A stretch of DNA of 64,000 nucleotides, taken from the NCBI RefSeq assembly GCF_003096575.1, contig NZ_QEKT01000001.1, forward strand, positions 254,102-318,101, written 5' to 3'. Each line of letters begins with the position of its first letter. The stretch's first letter is position 1. Position numbers and translations under genes: made by a program. The notes below the pieces were generated by a model. That model did not search any database. It saw only the letters and a program-made list of their open reading frames with translations, and was not told the DNA's origin. Below, piece by piece: positions 47,037-56,946 of this stretch. The DNA comes from Convivina intestini. Its GTDB lineage: Bacteria; Bacillota; Bacilli; Lactobacillales; Lactobacillaceae.

Positions 47037-47090
47037 AATAAAGAATGCTCCTGAGATTGAATTTTTCAGATCTCAGGAGCATTCTTTATT
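47037..47090 (+). terminator. Very long perfect-stem terminator after the Rgg gene
   Basis: A perfect 21-bp inverted repeat (47037-47057 and 47070-47090) with a 12-base loop, ending in TTTATTTATT. The stem is longer than usual for an intrinsic terminator. Confidence 0.8.
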
Positions 47091-47157
47091 TATTAAACTG
47101 TATGCTTAAGTTCCTCATATATAGTCATCTTCATCATCATTTGATAATTGAACTTGA

Positions 47158-47400
47158 CTATCCTCGCTGATGACGAGCACGGAAGTCACTCAAGGACACA
47201 CCTTCACCAAAATTCCGCTCAACCTTATTTAATTCTGATAACAGCCGAATTGATGCTTGTGTACGAGCCCATTCTTCGGAGTTAACCAAGATCACTACTG
47301 AAGTCCCATTTTTGGTGAAATTAATCGCCATACCGGGTTCTAAGCCGTCAAACATCCCACTGTTTTGACGCAAGGCTGATAATGGCATTGTCTTATCCAT
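47158..47400 (-). CDS. Phd/YefM-type antitoxin without a visible toxin
   Basis: An 80-residue protein matching the prevent-host-death/YefM antitoxin fold: MPLSALRQNSGMFDGL, then GMAINFTKNGTSVVILVNSE. In type II systems it binds DNA and a RelE/YoeB/Doc toxin. Between its stop and the convergent Rgg terminator only about 67 bp remain, so no toxin gene fits. In the +1 frame the sequence after position 47190 reads into an acidic tail ending SNDDEDDYI, which might be a lost extension. Orphan antitoxin-like regulator is the best label. Confidence 0.8.
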   Translation of the reverse strand: MDKTMPLSALRQNSGMFDGLEPGMAINFTKNGTSVVILVNSEEWARTQASIRLLSELNKVERNFGEGVSLSDFRARHQRG

Positions 47401-47574
47401 GATGATTTTCTCCTCTTTGTATTATTAGTTTATTATAAAATTCTGTTGTAAATTTGCAGCAAAAAATGATGGCTAGAATATATATATCTAAGCAACAGGT
47501 CAATTCACGTTTTTAAATAATGTATATCGGCATCAAAAAACAACTCCATTTACATAACATCACTGGAAAAACAC

Positions 47575-47604
47575 AAAAGCCACTTAATCAAATTAAGTGA
47601 CTTT
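47575..47604 (-). terminator. Terminator after argF
   Basis: AAAAG-CACTTAAT paired with ATTAAGTG-CTTTT around CAA, six bases after the argF stop. Confidence 0.8.
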
Positions 47605-47610
47605 TACTCT

Positions 47611-48666
47611 CTATAATAAATCTAAATTCCCTAAAGTCGCTGCCATAATAGCCATAATAGATGGTTTCCGGTTTTCAGCCTGTTGGAAATGACGAGCTTG
47701 TGCCCCCTTAAAGACGGCATCACTCATTTCAATTCCTGTGTTCCCTACCAAATCAGGATATTCTTGATGCAAGTCTTGGGCTACCTGGGTTTGATTATCA
47801 TGATAAGCCGGTAGGCAGTGCATGGTAATCAAATCGTGGCCATAGTGCTTTGATTTTTGTAACAGGGTCTCGTTAATTTGGTATGGCATCAGCGCTTCTA
47901 GTCGTTCCTGCCAATTATTTTCACCCATGCTGACAAAGACATCACTGTAAAATACATTAGCATCAGCGGCGCCTTGATCCAAGTCATCAGTAATCAAAAT
48001 CTGACTACCGGCTGCTTGAGCGTATTCCTGGGCCAACTTAACAGTATCTTGATCCGGTTGTAAGCTTTGTGGGGCAATAATATTGACATTAATACCCACC
48101 ATAGCACCGGCCACCAAGAGTGAGCGAGCTACGTTATTACGACCATCCCCAACATAGGCCAGCGTAATCTCATTATCCAACTGACCAAACTCACCTTGCA
48201 AGGTCATAAAATCAGCAATCATCTGAGTCGGATGCCATTGATCACTCAAGGCATTCCAAACTGGGGCGTGTTTGCCACGCGTGTCGTAGGCATCAGCGGC
48301 CATCTCTTCAATATCGGCCTGACCAAAGCCTCGATAGGCAATCCCATCGGCGACCCCGGCCAAGACATGGGCTGTATCGGCAACGGATTCTTTCTTACCA
48401 AATTGGCTCGAGGTAGGGTCCAAAAAGACTGTGTTAGCCCCCATTTCTTGGGCTCCTAGCTCAAAGGCCAAACGGGTCCGCGTTGAATTTTTGGCGAAAA
48501 GTAAAATAACATTTTTTCCCTTTAAAAAGGGTTGTAAAGTCTGATTCTGTTCCGCAGTTTTAATTTCTTGACCAAATTCAACCAAGGCTTTTAGTTGTTC
48601 CGGTGTAAAATCAATTTCCTTGAGATAGGATTTCCCTTGAAAACTGGCTAGTATTTGTTTATCCAT
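47611..48666 (-). CDS. argF: Ornithine carbamoyltransferase
   Basis: A 351-residue enzyme carbamoylating ornithine to citrulline. The carbamoyl-phosphate site KNSTRTRLAFE and the ornithine site MHCLPAYHD are intact. Genome context (argG and argH upstream, arginine T-box at the operon start, no arcA or arcC) indicates the anabolic enzyme rather than the deiminase-pathway one. It follows argH by six bases and is the last gene before the terminator. Confidence 0.95.
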   Translation of the reverse strand: MDKQILASFQGKSYLKEIDFTPEQLKALVEFGQEIKTAEQNQTLQPFLKGKNVILLFAKNSTRTRLAFELGAQEMGANTVFLDPTSSQFGKKESVADTAHVLAGVADGIAYRGFGQADIEEMAADAYDTRGKHAPVWNALSDQWHPTQMIADFMTLQGEFGQLDNEITLAYVGDGRNNVARSLLVAGAMVGINVNIIAPQSLQPDQDTVKLAQEYAQAAGSQILITDDLDQGAADANVFYSDVFVSMGENNWQERLEALMPYQINETLLQKSKHYGHDLITMHCLPAYHDNQTQVAQDLHQEYPDLVGNTGIEMSDAVFKGAQARHFQQAENRKPSIMAIMAATLGNLDLL

Positions 48667-48672
48667 TCTGTC

Positions 48673-50064
48673 TTATCCCTTCGTCCGTTGGTCTAAAATG
48701 GCTTGGTCGCGCTGACTTTCCTTAATAACATTAGCCACCGCTGTACCACCCAAGGAAGTCCGCCGGTCAACGGCTACCTTCGGATCGAGCACTTGATAAA
48801 CATCGGCTTCAATCTTGTCCGAATGTTCCTGTAATTCAGTCAATGACATAGCCGTCAAAGAACGCTTTTCCTGCAAGCCTTTGAGCACCAAAGCCCCAAC
48901 AATAGCATGGGCCTGCCGGAAGGGAATCCCCTTATTGGCTAAATAATCAGCTAATTCAGTGGCATTGGAGAAATCATTTTCCAAGGAAGCGGCCATCTTT
49001 TCTGGATGAATTTTCAAAGTAGCCAGCATGCCATTAAAGACCTTCAAAGCCGCTAAAATCGTATCCATGACTGCAAAAGTCCCGGCCTTATCTTCTTGCA
49101 TGTCCTTATTGTAGGCCAAAGGCAAGCCTTTCATGACCGTCAAGAGACCCATCAAGTTCCCATAAACCATCCCCGACTTACCCCGAATTAATTCAGCAAA
49201 ATCAGCATTCTTTTTCTGAGGCATGATGGATGAACCGGTTGAGAAAGTATCATCGAGTTCGACATAATTAAATTCATAAGATGACCACAAAATTAACTCT
49301 TCGGCCATCCGTGATAGATGCATAATCAAAATCGAAGCATTACTCAAAAATTCTAGGGCAAAATCTCGGTCAGAAACCGCATCTAAACTATTGTGATAAA
49401 TTGCATCAAAGCCTAATTCATGAGCCACGACCTGCCGGTTAATCGGAAAAGTCGTACCAGCCAAGGCTGCCGCACCTAAAGGCAACATATCAGTATGCTT
49501 TTGGTTAAATTCAAACCGTTCATAATCCCGTTGGAACATTTCAAAATAGGCTAACAAGTAGTGCCCATAACTAATTGGCTGGGCATGTTGCATATGGGTG
49601 TAACCCGGCATAATCACCGCAGCATTGTCTTTAGCTAGTTTCACCAAAGTGCTTTGTAGGGTGGTCAATTCCGACATCACCGCCGGCAAACGATGCTTCA
49701 CCCAGAGATGAAAATCAGTAGCAACCTGGTCATTTCGAGACCGAGCAGTGTGCAATTTACCGGCTACTGGACCGATTTTTTCCGTTAGCAAGGCTTCCAT
49801 GTTCAAATGGATATCTTCATTTTTTACGGTAAAAGTTAATTGACCAGCGGCTAATTCTTCCTGTAATTCTTGCAAACCAGCTGCGATAGCTTGGGCATCA
49901 GCAGGCGGAATAATCCCCTCTTGACCTAGCATTTTGACATGGGCCAGCGAGCCTTCCAAATCTTCAGCGGCCATTTGATAATCAAAACCAATCGATGCAC
50001 CAAATTCATCGACCCATTCCGCTGCCTCACCGGTGAAACGACCACCCCACAATTTATCACTCAT
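48673..50064 (-). CDS. argH: Argininosuccinate lyase
   Basis: A 463-residue lyase splitting argininosuccinate into arginine and fumarate. It has the fumarase/aspartase-superfamily signature [11 protein letters not shown], plus [11 protein letters not shown] and [10 protein letters not shown]. It starts three bases after the argG stop, so the pair is tightly coupled. Confidence 0.96.
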   Translation of the reverse strand: MSDKLWGGRFTGEAAEWVDEFGASIGFDYQMAAEDLEGSLAHVKMLGQEGIIPPADAQAIAAGLQELQEELAAGQLTFTVKNEDIHLNMEALLTEKIGPVAGKLHTARSRNDQVATDFHLWVKHRLPAVMSELTTLQSTLVKLAKDNAAVIMPGYTHMQHAQPISYGHYLLAYFEMFQRDYERFEFNQKHTDMLPLGAAALAGTTFPINRQVVAHELGFDAIYHNSLDAVSDRDFALEFLSNASILIMHLSRMAEELILWSSYEFNYVELDDTFSTGSSIMPQKKNADFAELIRGKSGMVYGNLMGLLTVMKGLPLAYNKDMQEDKAGTFAVMDTILAALKVFNGMLATLKIHPEKMAASLENDFSNATELADYLANKGIPFRQAHAIVGALVLKGLQEKRSLTAMSLTELQEHSDKIEADVYQVLDPKVAVDRRTSLGGTAVANVIKESQRDQAILDQRTKG

Positions 50065-50067
50065 ATT

Positions 50068-51297
50068 TTAATCCTCCAGCTTGTCCGAGTGGACGTGATT
50101 AACTTGCTCGTAAACCATGGTTGGCAAACTCCACAACTTGATAAAGCCAGCCGCTGCGATCTGGTCAAAGCTATCAGCGGCAGTATAAGTCGCCAATTGC
50201 TCGTTATACAGTGAGTTGTGTTCTGACTGCCGAGCTACAGCTTGAACCGAACCCTTGTACAACTTCAACTTTACCTTTCCATTAACGACCGCTTGCGTCG
50301 TAACCACAAAGGACATCAGGGCATCGAACAAAGGTGAAATCCACATACCGTTATAAATCAAATCAGTAATTTGGTGCTCCACGATTGGCTTATAGTGGGC
50401 TACATCCCGCTCCAAGGTCAAATCTTCTAAGTCCTTGTGAGCGGTCATAATTACCGCAGCAGCGGGCGCTTCATAAACTTCACGCGACTTAATCCCCACC
50501 AACCGGTTTTCAATTTTATCAATCCGGCCAATTCCATGCTTGCCGGCAATAACATTTAATTCTTGAATCAAAACACTTAATTTCATAGCTTGACCATCAA
50601 TAGCAACTGGCAAGCCATTTTCAAAGTCCAAATCAATAAATTGAGCCTCATCGGGCGCATCTTGTGGATCAACCGTCATTCCCCAAGCGTCATCAGGCGC
50701 TTGATTCCAAGGGTTTTCCAAAATACCAGCTTCATTAGCCCGGCCCCATAAGTTAGCATCAATTGAGTAAGGAGAAGCCTTACCGATTGGTACTGGTACC
50801 CCGTGGTCCTTAGCGTAGTCGATTTCTTCTTCCCGCGACCAGTGAAAATCACGAATTGGCGCTTCAATTGCTAAATTCGGATCAAGGGCATGGATGGCTG
50901 CTTCAAAACGCACTTGATCATTTCCCTTTCCCGTTGATCCATGGGCAATGGCATGGGCATCATTTTCATGAGCAATTTCGACTAATTTTTTAATAATTAA
51001 TGGCCGAGACAGAGCTGATACCAAGGGATAACTGCCTTCATACAAAGCATTAGATAAAATAACTGGAGCGACGTATTCATCAGCAAATTCATCTTTGGCG
51101 TCGATCACAATTGACTCAATCGCACCAACAGCCAAGCCCTTTTTCTGGATGGCATCCAAATCCTTACCGCCTTGACCGACATCCAGGACTACGGCAATCA
51201 CGTCATAACCCTTATCCATCAACCATGGAATCGCCACGGAAGTGTCCAAACCACCGGAATAAGCCAATACAATCTTTTCTTTCGTACTTGTTGTCAT
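50068..51297 (-). CDS. argG: Argininosuccinate synthase
   Basis: A 409-residue enzyme joining citrulline and aspartate with ATP. The N-type ATP pyrophosphatase motif AYSGGLDTS opens the protein; [15 protein letters not shown] is the substrate-binding region. Only 25 bp separate it from the ABC ATPase gene upstream, and no promoter or terminator is visible there, so it is read from the T-box-controlled transporter operon. Confidence 0.96.
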   Translation of the reverse strand: MTTSTKEKIVLAYSGGLDTSVAIPWLMDKGYDVIAVVLDVGQGGKDLDAIQKKGLAVGAIESIVIDAKDEFADEYVAPVILSNALYEGSYPLVSALSRPLIIKKLVEIAHENDAHAIAHGSTGKGNDQVRFEAAIHALDPNLAIEAPIRDFHWSREEEIDYAKDHGVPVPIGKASPYSIDANLWGRANEAGILENPWNQAPDDAWGMTVDPQDAPDEAQFIDLDFENGLPVAIDGQAMKLSVLIQELNVIAGKHGIGRIDKIENRLVGIKSREVYEAPAAAVIMTAHKDLEDLTLERDVAHYKPIVEHQITDLIYNGMWISPLFDALMSFVVTTQAVVNGKVKLKLYKGSVQAVARQSEHNSLYNEQLATYTAADSFDQIAAAGFIKLWSLPTMVYEQVNHVHSDKLED

Positions 51298-51322
51298 AAT
51301 ATTTCTCCTTTATTTTTACCTG

Positions 51323-52066
51323 TTAGATAGTTAATACTTTTTGAATAAAGTCCTGAGTCTTAGCCTCTTTAGGATGATTAAAGAGTTCATCTGGCGTATT
51401 TTTTTCTTGAATCACGCCATCAGCCATGAACCAAATTTGATCGGCCACTTTACGAGCAAAATTCATTTCGTGGGTCACAATCACCATGGTCATTTTTTCA
51501 TTAGCTAACTCTTTAATCACCGCTAATACCTCGCCAACCATTTCTGGATCTAAGGCACTGGTAGGTTCATCAAAGAGCATGACTTGGGGATGCATGGCCA
51601 AAGCACGGGCGATGGCCACCCGCTGTTTTTGACCGCCGGATAAACTATCCGGATAAGCCGCCGCTTTTTCAGCCAGACCGACACGGGTTAAATATTGCAT
51701 GGCCGTCGTCTCAGCCTCTTGTTCATCCATTTGCTTTACACGCATCGGCGCTAATTTAATATTTTCCAAAACGGTCATATTGGGGAAAAGATTAAAACTC
51801 TGAAAGACCATCCCAATTTCTTCGCCCAGCTGTGATAAATCTTGGGCAGTAGCCTGAGTTAAATCCTTATCTTGGAAGTAAACCGCGCCACTAGTTGGCT
51901 TTTCCAACTGATTGATACAGCGTAACAAAGTACTTTTTCCTGACCCGGATGGACCAATTAAGGCAATTACCTCACTAGGTTGAACCTCGCCATTGATATC
52001 CTTTAGCACCAGGTTATCTTGGTACTTTTTTTGTAAGTGTTCAATTTTAATTAATGGCTCATTCAT
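51323..52066 (-). CDS. Amino-acid ABC transporter ATP-binding protein (GlnQ/ArtP-like)
   Basis: A 247-residue polar amino-acid uptake ATPase: Walker [10 protein letters not shown], signature [15 protein letters not shown] and Walker [14 protein letters not shown], followed by the switch His in IVTHEMNFA. It overlaps the substrate-binding/permease fusion gene by eight bases and precedes argG, so the system most likely imports arginine or a precursor such as ornithine or citrulline. The substrate is inferred from the T-box and operon. Confidence 0.93.
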   Translation of the reverse strand: MNEPLIKIEHLQKKYQDNLVLKDINGEVQPSEVIALIGPSGSGKSTLLRCINQLEKPTSGAVYFQDKDLTQATAQDLSQLGEEIGMVFQSFNLFPNMTVLENIKLAPMRVKQMDEQEAETTAMQYLTRVGLAEKAAAYPDSLSGGQKQRVAIARALAMHPQVMLFDEPTSALDPEMVGEVLAVIKELANEKMTMVIVTHEMNFARKVADQIWFMADGVIQEKNTPDELFNHPKEAKTQDFIQKVLTI

Positions 52067-53525
52067 ACTTCATCTTCCTCTCTAGGTAATTCAAGCCCCG
52101 AGTTAGGGCGAAGGTCATGAGGAAGTAAACCACCATAACCACAATAATGGGTGCGACGCCCCGATAAGTATCAGCCCGGACAACGTTTAATTCATAAACT
52201 AGGTCGGTTACCCCGATAATGGAAACAATCGAACTTTCCTTAATAATAGCAATGAATTCATTACCCAAGGCCGGCCAAATATTTTTAAAGGCCTGTGGTA
52301 AAATCACAAACCGCATGGCATCTTTGTGGCTCAAACCAAGGCTTTGACTGGCTTCGCGCTGACCCTTGTCCACTGATAAGATACCACCCCGAATAATTTC
52401 ACTAATATAAGCGGCACTGTTTAAAGTGACGGCGATGATACCGGCCGTTAGCGCTGGCAAGTTAACCACCACACCCAGTCCAAAGTAGACTAACAAGACC
52501 TGCACCATCATTGGGGTTCCCCGGACAATTTCAATATAGCTAATTGCCGGCCAACTCAAAATCTTAAAATGACTCATCTTCATCAAGGCCAAAACAACAC
52601 CCAGGATGACACCACCCATCACGGCCAAGATTGAGATTAGTAAGGTGTACTGGAAGCCCTTAAAGAAGTAATTCCAGTAGTGCAACATGGAAGTATCAAC
52701 CGTATTGGTCTTCATATCCTTAGCCGCATCTTTCATATACTTACTAATCAAATGCTCTTTTTTAATTTGGTCAATCGACTGGTTCATAGCTGCAACCAAA
52801 CTAGTACTACCTTTGGGTGCGGCGATGGCTGTACCAGTTTCATCACTACTCAAATCGTAATCGGATTGGAACATGACCAAATCTGGATCATTTTGGATAT
52901 AAGCTTCGGCAACTGGCTTTTCAACCCCCATTGCTTCAATCTTATTGGTCTTCAAAGCTAAGACTAAGTCCGACCCCTTATCCATACCAACTAGCTTACT
53001 CTTGGTATACCGTTGCTTGGCTAAATTGTATTGCAAGGTCCCAGTCTGGGTACCAATTGTATGACCATTTAACTGCTTAGCGCTCTTAAGCTGCTTATAT
53101 TTGGCCTTTGTAACCAAGAAAGCTTGGCCGCCGTTGTAATAAATATTAGAAAAATCAACACTTTGTTTACGTTCCGGCGTTGGGTTAATGCCCCCGATGG
53201 CGATATCCGCTTTACCAGTTTCTACCGCCACCAAGACTGAACTAAAACTCATATTTTCAATCTCTAATTTAACACCCAAATCTTTGGCAATTTTTTTAAT
53301 GATGTCGATATCCAGACCGACATCTTCTTCCCCCTGACCATGATTAACTTGAAATTCAAAAGGAGGATAGTCGGGTGACAAGGCCACCCGTAAGACACCC
53401 TGATCTTTAATTTTTTGCAAACTATCGTCATCGGCACTGGCTGAGGTCGATGTAAATACTCCCAACATTACACCAGCCACCATCACGGCCAATATTTTCT
53501 TAAGACACTGCTGCCATCCTTGCAT
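52059..53525 (-). CDS. Amino-acid ABC transporter substrate-binding/permease fusion
   Basis: A 488-residue fusion. A signal/anchor segment ([18 protein letters not shown] onward) leads to a SBP_bac_3 domain ([46 protein letters not shown]) and then to a HisM/GlnP-type permease with about five helices ([44 protein letters not shown]). Fused forms are common in Lactobacillales. Start 53525 follows AGAGGA; the frame is open upstream into the T-box terminator. First gene of the ABC-argGHF operon. Confidence 0.92.
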   Translation of the reverse strand: MQGWQQCLKKILAVMVAGVMLGVFTSTSASADDDSLQKIKDQGVLRVALSPDYPPFEFQVNHGQGEEDVGLDIDIIKKIAKDLGVKLEIENMSFSSVLVAVETGKADIAIGGINPTPERKQSVDFSNIYYNGGQAFLVTKAKYKQLKSAKQLNGHTIGTQTGTLQYNLAKQRYTKSKLVGMDKGSDLVLALKTNKIEAMGVEKPVAEAYIQNDPDLVMFQSDYDLSSDETGTAIAAPKGSTSLVAAMNQSIDQIKKEHLISKYMKDAAKDMKTNTVDTSMLHYWNYFFKGFQYTLLISILAVMGGVILGVVLALMKMSHFKILSWPAISYIEIVRGTPMMVQVLLVYFGLGVVVNLPALTAGIIAVTLNSAAYISEIIRGGILSVDKGQREASQSLGLSHKDAMRFVILPQAFKNIWPALGNEFIAIIKESSIVSIIGVTDLVYELNVVRADTYRGVAPIIVVMVVYFLMTFALTRGLNYLERKMKYE

Positions 53526-53559
53526 ATCTTTTCCTCTCTTTGCTGGCGCTATTAATAAC

Positions 53560-53805
53560 AAAAAAGCGTCCTTTAGTTCTATGAACTAAAGGACGCCTGG
53601 ACGCGGTACCACCTTATTTGTGCCATTAAATAATGACACCTCTCACAATCTAACAATTGTTGGCTCGGTAATGGGAGCATCCATTATGTGTTTGACACAT
53701 ACACTCATAAGAGACGTTCAACTTTCTAACAAGAATGTTTCGCACTAACCAACATTTCACTGGCTTGTCTGAGAAGTCTACTACTTCTTAATCAACGTTT
53801 TATTA
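53560..53805 (-). promoter_or_regulatory. T-box riboswitch (arginine, CGU specifier) for the ABC-argGHF operon
   Basis: Minus strand AAGGTGGTACCGCG T-box motif, followed by terminator GCGTCCTTTAGTT/AACTAAAGGACGC (53566-53596) and a T-tract. The specifier loop has AGTA on the 5' side and TGAACGTC on the 3' side, giving CGT (53714-53716), an arginine codon. This agrees with the downstream arginine genes. Confidence 0.9.
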
Positions 53806-53815
53806 TTAATTACTC

Positions 53816-53821
53816 ATTATA
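53816..53821 (-). promoter_or_regulatory. -10 box of the ABC-argGHF operon
   Basis: TATAAT on the minus strand just upstream of the T-box leader; the -35 (TTGTAA at suboptimal 19-bp spacing) is weak. Confidence 0.45.
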
Positions 53822-53868
53822 TTACCACGTTTTTTTCAGATTACAAGTACTTTCTTAAAAAGAATTCA

Positions 53869-54693
53869 TTATGCAAAAGGATTCCAATAACGACCTTGAT
53901 TAATCACCATTAGACCAATTCCCAAGGCTAAGAATCCTAGCGCTAATATTAAGGCAATGGTATCTAATTTACCAAAGGATTGTTCATAGTACCAAGACCG
54001 TTTTTTCCCCTTACCAAAGCGCCGTAATTCCATGGCCTGGGTAACTTCATCAATTTGATCCAAAGTAGAAAAGATTAAAGTGGTTAAGATTCGAACCACT
54101 CCGGTAATCTTTTGTGTCCAGGATGATTTTTTGGAAATGTTATAGCCACGAGCCTCTTGGACCTTTTTAATCATGAAAAATTGCCGCTGCGTATTAGGGA
54201 TATACCGTAAAGTAATCGTAACGGCATAGGCTACCGAATACGGCACCCCAATCCGATTTAAACCGGCTGAAAATTGACTGGGATTAGTGGTAAATAAGAA
54301 AATCAAGGCTAGTGGCAAACTGAACAAATACTTTAACAAAACCATGGCCTCATAGAGTAGCTGCTCTTGGGTCAAAGCATAAGGCCCACTGCCCAAAATC
54401 AGGTGTTGACTACCAAATAAATGCACCCCGTACTGGGGGGAAAAAACATAGATCAAAATCAAATTCAACAGGGCAAAAATAACTGTCAAAATCACAATCA
54501 CTCGAATCCGCTGCCAACTAATGCGAGCTTGCCATAAGCCCAACAAGGCCACTACCGTTAAGAGCAGTAAATACCGGATATCAAAACTCAGCACGCCACT
54601 AATCGTTAATAGTAAGAAAATAATTAACTTCGCACTGCCAGTTAGACGATGAAAGACGGTTTGTCCGGTTTGATAACCAAATAAATTATCCAC
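53869..54693 (-). CDS. ECF transporter T component
   Basis: A 274-residue membrane protein of the EcfT/CbiQ family with about five or six helices and the two coupling-helix motifs, EARGYNISKK and AMELRRFGKGKK (the xRx/ARG motifs), that contact the ATPase. It energises uptake by the S component two genes upstream. Start is GTG 54693, after GGGGGGAAAAC. Last gene of the SAM hydrolase operon, and it overlaps the ATPase gene by eight bases. Confidence 0.9.
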   Translation of the reverse strand: MDNLFGYQTGQTVFHRLTGSAKLIIFLLLTISGVLSFDIRYLLLLTVVALLGLWQARISWQRIRVIVILTVIFALLNLILIYVFSPQYGVHLFGSQHLILGSGPYALTQEQLLYEAMVLLKYLFSLPLALIFLFTTNPSQFSAGLNRIGVPYSVAYAVTITLRYIPNTQRQFFMIKKVQEARGYNISKKSSWTQKITGVVRILTTLIFSTLDQIDEVTQAMELRRFGKGKKRSWYYEQSFGKLDTIALILALGFLALGIGLMVINQGRYWNPFA

Positions 54694-56362
54694 GTTTTCC
54701 CCCCTTTCCCACGGTTACACCCAAACGTTGGGCCAAAATATAGTCAGTTGGCTGACATAAATCAGCGAGGGCTACGACCTCTTGATTAGCTAACAGTTCT
54801 CCCGGGGTTGTATCAGCGATTAGTTTTCCCTGATGTAAAGCCAGGACACGACTGGTCCATTCTTGCATAATATTGACATCATGGGTCACCATCACAATCG
54901 TCATCCCCGCCTGATTTAACTTTTGTAGCAGGGTCATTAATTGCTGAGCGTGTTGAAAATCTTGACCAGCCGTTGGTTCATCTAAAATCAAAATTTTAGG
55001 CTGCAAAATGGCAACACTTAAAATTGATAAACGCTTTTTTTGACCGAAACTCAAAACATTAACTGGCCAATTGCGAATCTCATATAAGTTGGCCCATTTT
55101 AAATATCGCTGAACTTCAGCGGTAATATCCTCAGTAGCCATACCACGTAGTCGTAATCCAGCCGCAACTTCATCAAAGACCGTTGTTTCAATCAACATTT
55201 CGACCGGATTTTGGGCGACATAACCGATATAATCGGCCCGTTCCTTCAAAGTCAACTGATTCAAATCTACTTCAGGCTCCTGATTTAAACTAATTTCACC
55301 CGTTTGAACTGGTAAAAACCCAGCTAGTAAACGACTTAAAGTTGACTTTCCAGCGCCGTTTGAACCCACCAAGGATAACCATTCTCCTTGGTATAAAGTG
55401 AAGTTAATGTCGGTAAAAACAGCCTGATTATGATATTGATAGCTTAAATTTTTAACAGTGAGAATCGGACTAGTTGTATCGTTTGACTGACTAACTTGAT
55501 GGGCTAGACCCCGTTCCAGATAACTTTTCAGATCAGGACCAGTCATTTTTTGAACATCATCAATCGCTTCTAACTGATCTATAGGATAACCTAAATCTTG
55601 TAAAGATTGAATGTACTTGGGAGTAGCTAACCCATAATTTGGCAAGATTGACCTTTTCAGTAATTCGACTGTCGAGCCTTGGTAGGCAATTTTTCCTTCT
55701 TGGAGGACCACGACTTGATCGACAGCATGACGCAAAACGTCCTCAACCCGATGTTCAATAATCACAACGGTTAATCCTAGCTCCGCCTGTAATTCATCCA
55801 ACAGAGTCAACATGGCCTGCCCACTAGCTGGATCCAAACTAGCTAAGGGTTCATCAAAGAGCAAGATAGGACTGTCACCGGCCAAAACCCCAGCCATGGC
55901 GACGCGCTGTTTTTGACCACCGGATAAAACTTGCGGTGCTAAATCTAATAATTCTTCCAAACGCAAACGCTTTGCCCATTCTTGCACCTTGGCGACCAAC
56001 TGGTCATGGCTATCGTTATCATTTTCCAAGACAAAAGCAATATCTTCAGCGACCGTCATCCCGACAAACTGGGTATCTGGATTTTGCAAGACTGTCCCAA
56101 TCTTCAAGGAACGCTCAAAAATACTATCCTTATTACTCAACTGGCCATCAATGTATATCTCACCCTGGACTTTACCAGGCTGTGAATTTGGAATAACACC
56201 ATTCAGCAAAGCCGCCAGGGTACTTTTCCCGGAACCCGAAGGACCAACAATCAGTGTCCGACTGCCCTTTGGAATCGTCAGGGAAATATTTTCCAGCGTG
56301 GGATTTTGCTGAACATCGTATTTGAAAGTAACTCCTTTAAATTCTAATGCCGCTGCTACCAT
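54686..56362 (-). CDS. ECF transporter ATPase, two fused ABC domains
   Basis: A 558-residue duplicated ATPase. Domain 1 has [27 protein letters not shown] and PILLFDEPLASLDP; domain 2 has GSNGAGKSTLSRLL, LSFGQKKRLSILSVAI and ILILDEPTAGQDF. Fusion of EcfA and EcfA' in one chain is the YkoD-like layout of dedicated ECF systems. Start 56362 (MVAAALEF) has AAGGGA before it; a TTG at 56392 lies within the previous gene. Confidence 0.92.
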   Translation of the reverse strand: MVAAALEFKGVTFKYDVQQNPTLENISLTIPKGSRTLIVGPSGSGKSTLAALLNGVIPNSQPGKVQGEIYIDGQLSNKDSIFERSLKIGTVLQNPDTQFVGMTVAEDIAFVLENDNDSHDQLVAKVQEWAKRLRLEELLDLAPQVLSGGQKQRVAMAGVLAGDSPILLFDEPLASLDPASGQAMLTLLDELQAELGLTVVIIEHRVEDVLRHAVDQVVVLQEGKIAYQGSTVELLKRSILPNYGLATPKYIQSLQDLGYPIDQLEAIDDVQKMTGPDLKSYLERGLAHQVSQSNDTTSPILTVKNLSYQYHNQAVFTDINFTLYQGEWLSLVGSNGAGKSTLSRLLAGFLPVQTGEISLNQEPEVDLNQLTLKERADYIGYVAQNPVEMLIETTVFDEVAAGLRLRGMATEDITAEVQRYLKWANLYEIRNWPVNVLSFGQKKRLSILSVAILQPKILILDEPTAGQDFQHAQQLMTLLQKLNQAGMTIVMVTHDVNIMQEWTSRVLALHQGKLIADTTPGELLANQEVVALADLCQPTDYILAQRLGVTVGKGGKRG

Positions 56363-56388
56363 CGTTTTTCCCTTCGTGCGTTCTTTGC

Positions 56389-56946
56389 TCAATCCTCTTT
56401 GACCAGGTGGCCTTTTTGAACTTTATTTTTCGTATAGATTCCTAATAAAGCAGTTCCAATAACAGCCGTTGAAATAATGTTAATCACAGTACTCAATAAT
56501 CCCTGGACAATCACCTTGTTGGCTGGTTCGCTATAGATGAAGATATCAAGGATTGGCGCGACAACCGTCCAAGCAATAATATTGGCTATCGCCTGTCCTA
56601 GGTTGAAATACCAGGCCTTACGTGTTGTTAATTTTCCCTCTAATAGTTGGGCTTTTTTAATTAACAAACCAAAAATTAGAGCATAAATACCGTCCGCAAT
56701 CACCCAGGACCACCAAATTGAACCATAAGAAATCGCATCGTTTAGGCTATGGCCAATGACTGCGACCAGAAAACCAACCAAAGGGCCAAAAATGACGGTT
56801 AAGAGCGATAACCACGATTGAGCGACATTGACTTGGGTATTGGGAATCCCAGTGGGAATGGCAATAAATTTAAAAAGAATGAGAAATACGGCAGCCCCGA
56901 TACCAATTGCGACGACACTCCGAGTCGAAAGTTTATTTTTCTTCAT
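56389..56946 (-). CDS. ECF transporter S component, UPF0397 family
   Basis: A 185-residue membrane protein with the UPF0397 signature: KLSTRSVVAIGIGAAVF, FIAIPTGIPNTQVN and SIWWSWVIADGIYALIFGLL. Databases often call this family riboflavin transporter, but that rests on weak evidence. Here the partner is SAM hydrolase under a probable methionine T-box, so a methionine- or adenosine-related substrate is more plausible; this is inference. It overlaps the SAM hydrolase gene by four bases. Confidence 0.88.
   Translation of the reverse strand: MKKNKLSTRSVVAIGIGAAVFLILFKFIAIPTGIPNTQVNVAQSWLSLLTVIFGPLVGFLVAVIGHSLNDAISYGSIWWSWVIADGIYALIFGLLIKKAQLLEGKLTTRKAWYFNLGQAIANIIAWTVVAPILDIFIYSEPANKVIVQGLLSTVINIISTAVIGTALLGIYTKNKVQKGHLVKED

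Noticed and set aside
56389-56946. Riboflavin transporter assignment for the UPF0397 protein
   Set aside because: No FMN riboswitch is present; the T-box and SAM hydrolase neighbours argue for another substrate.
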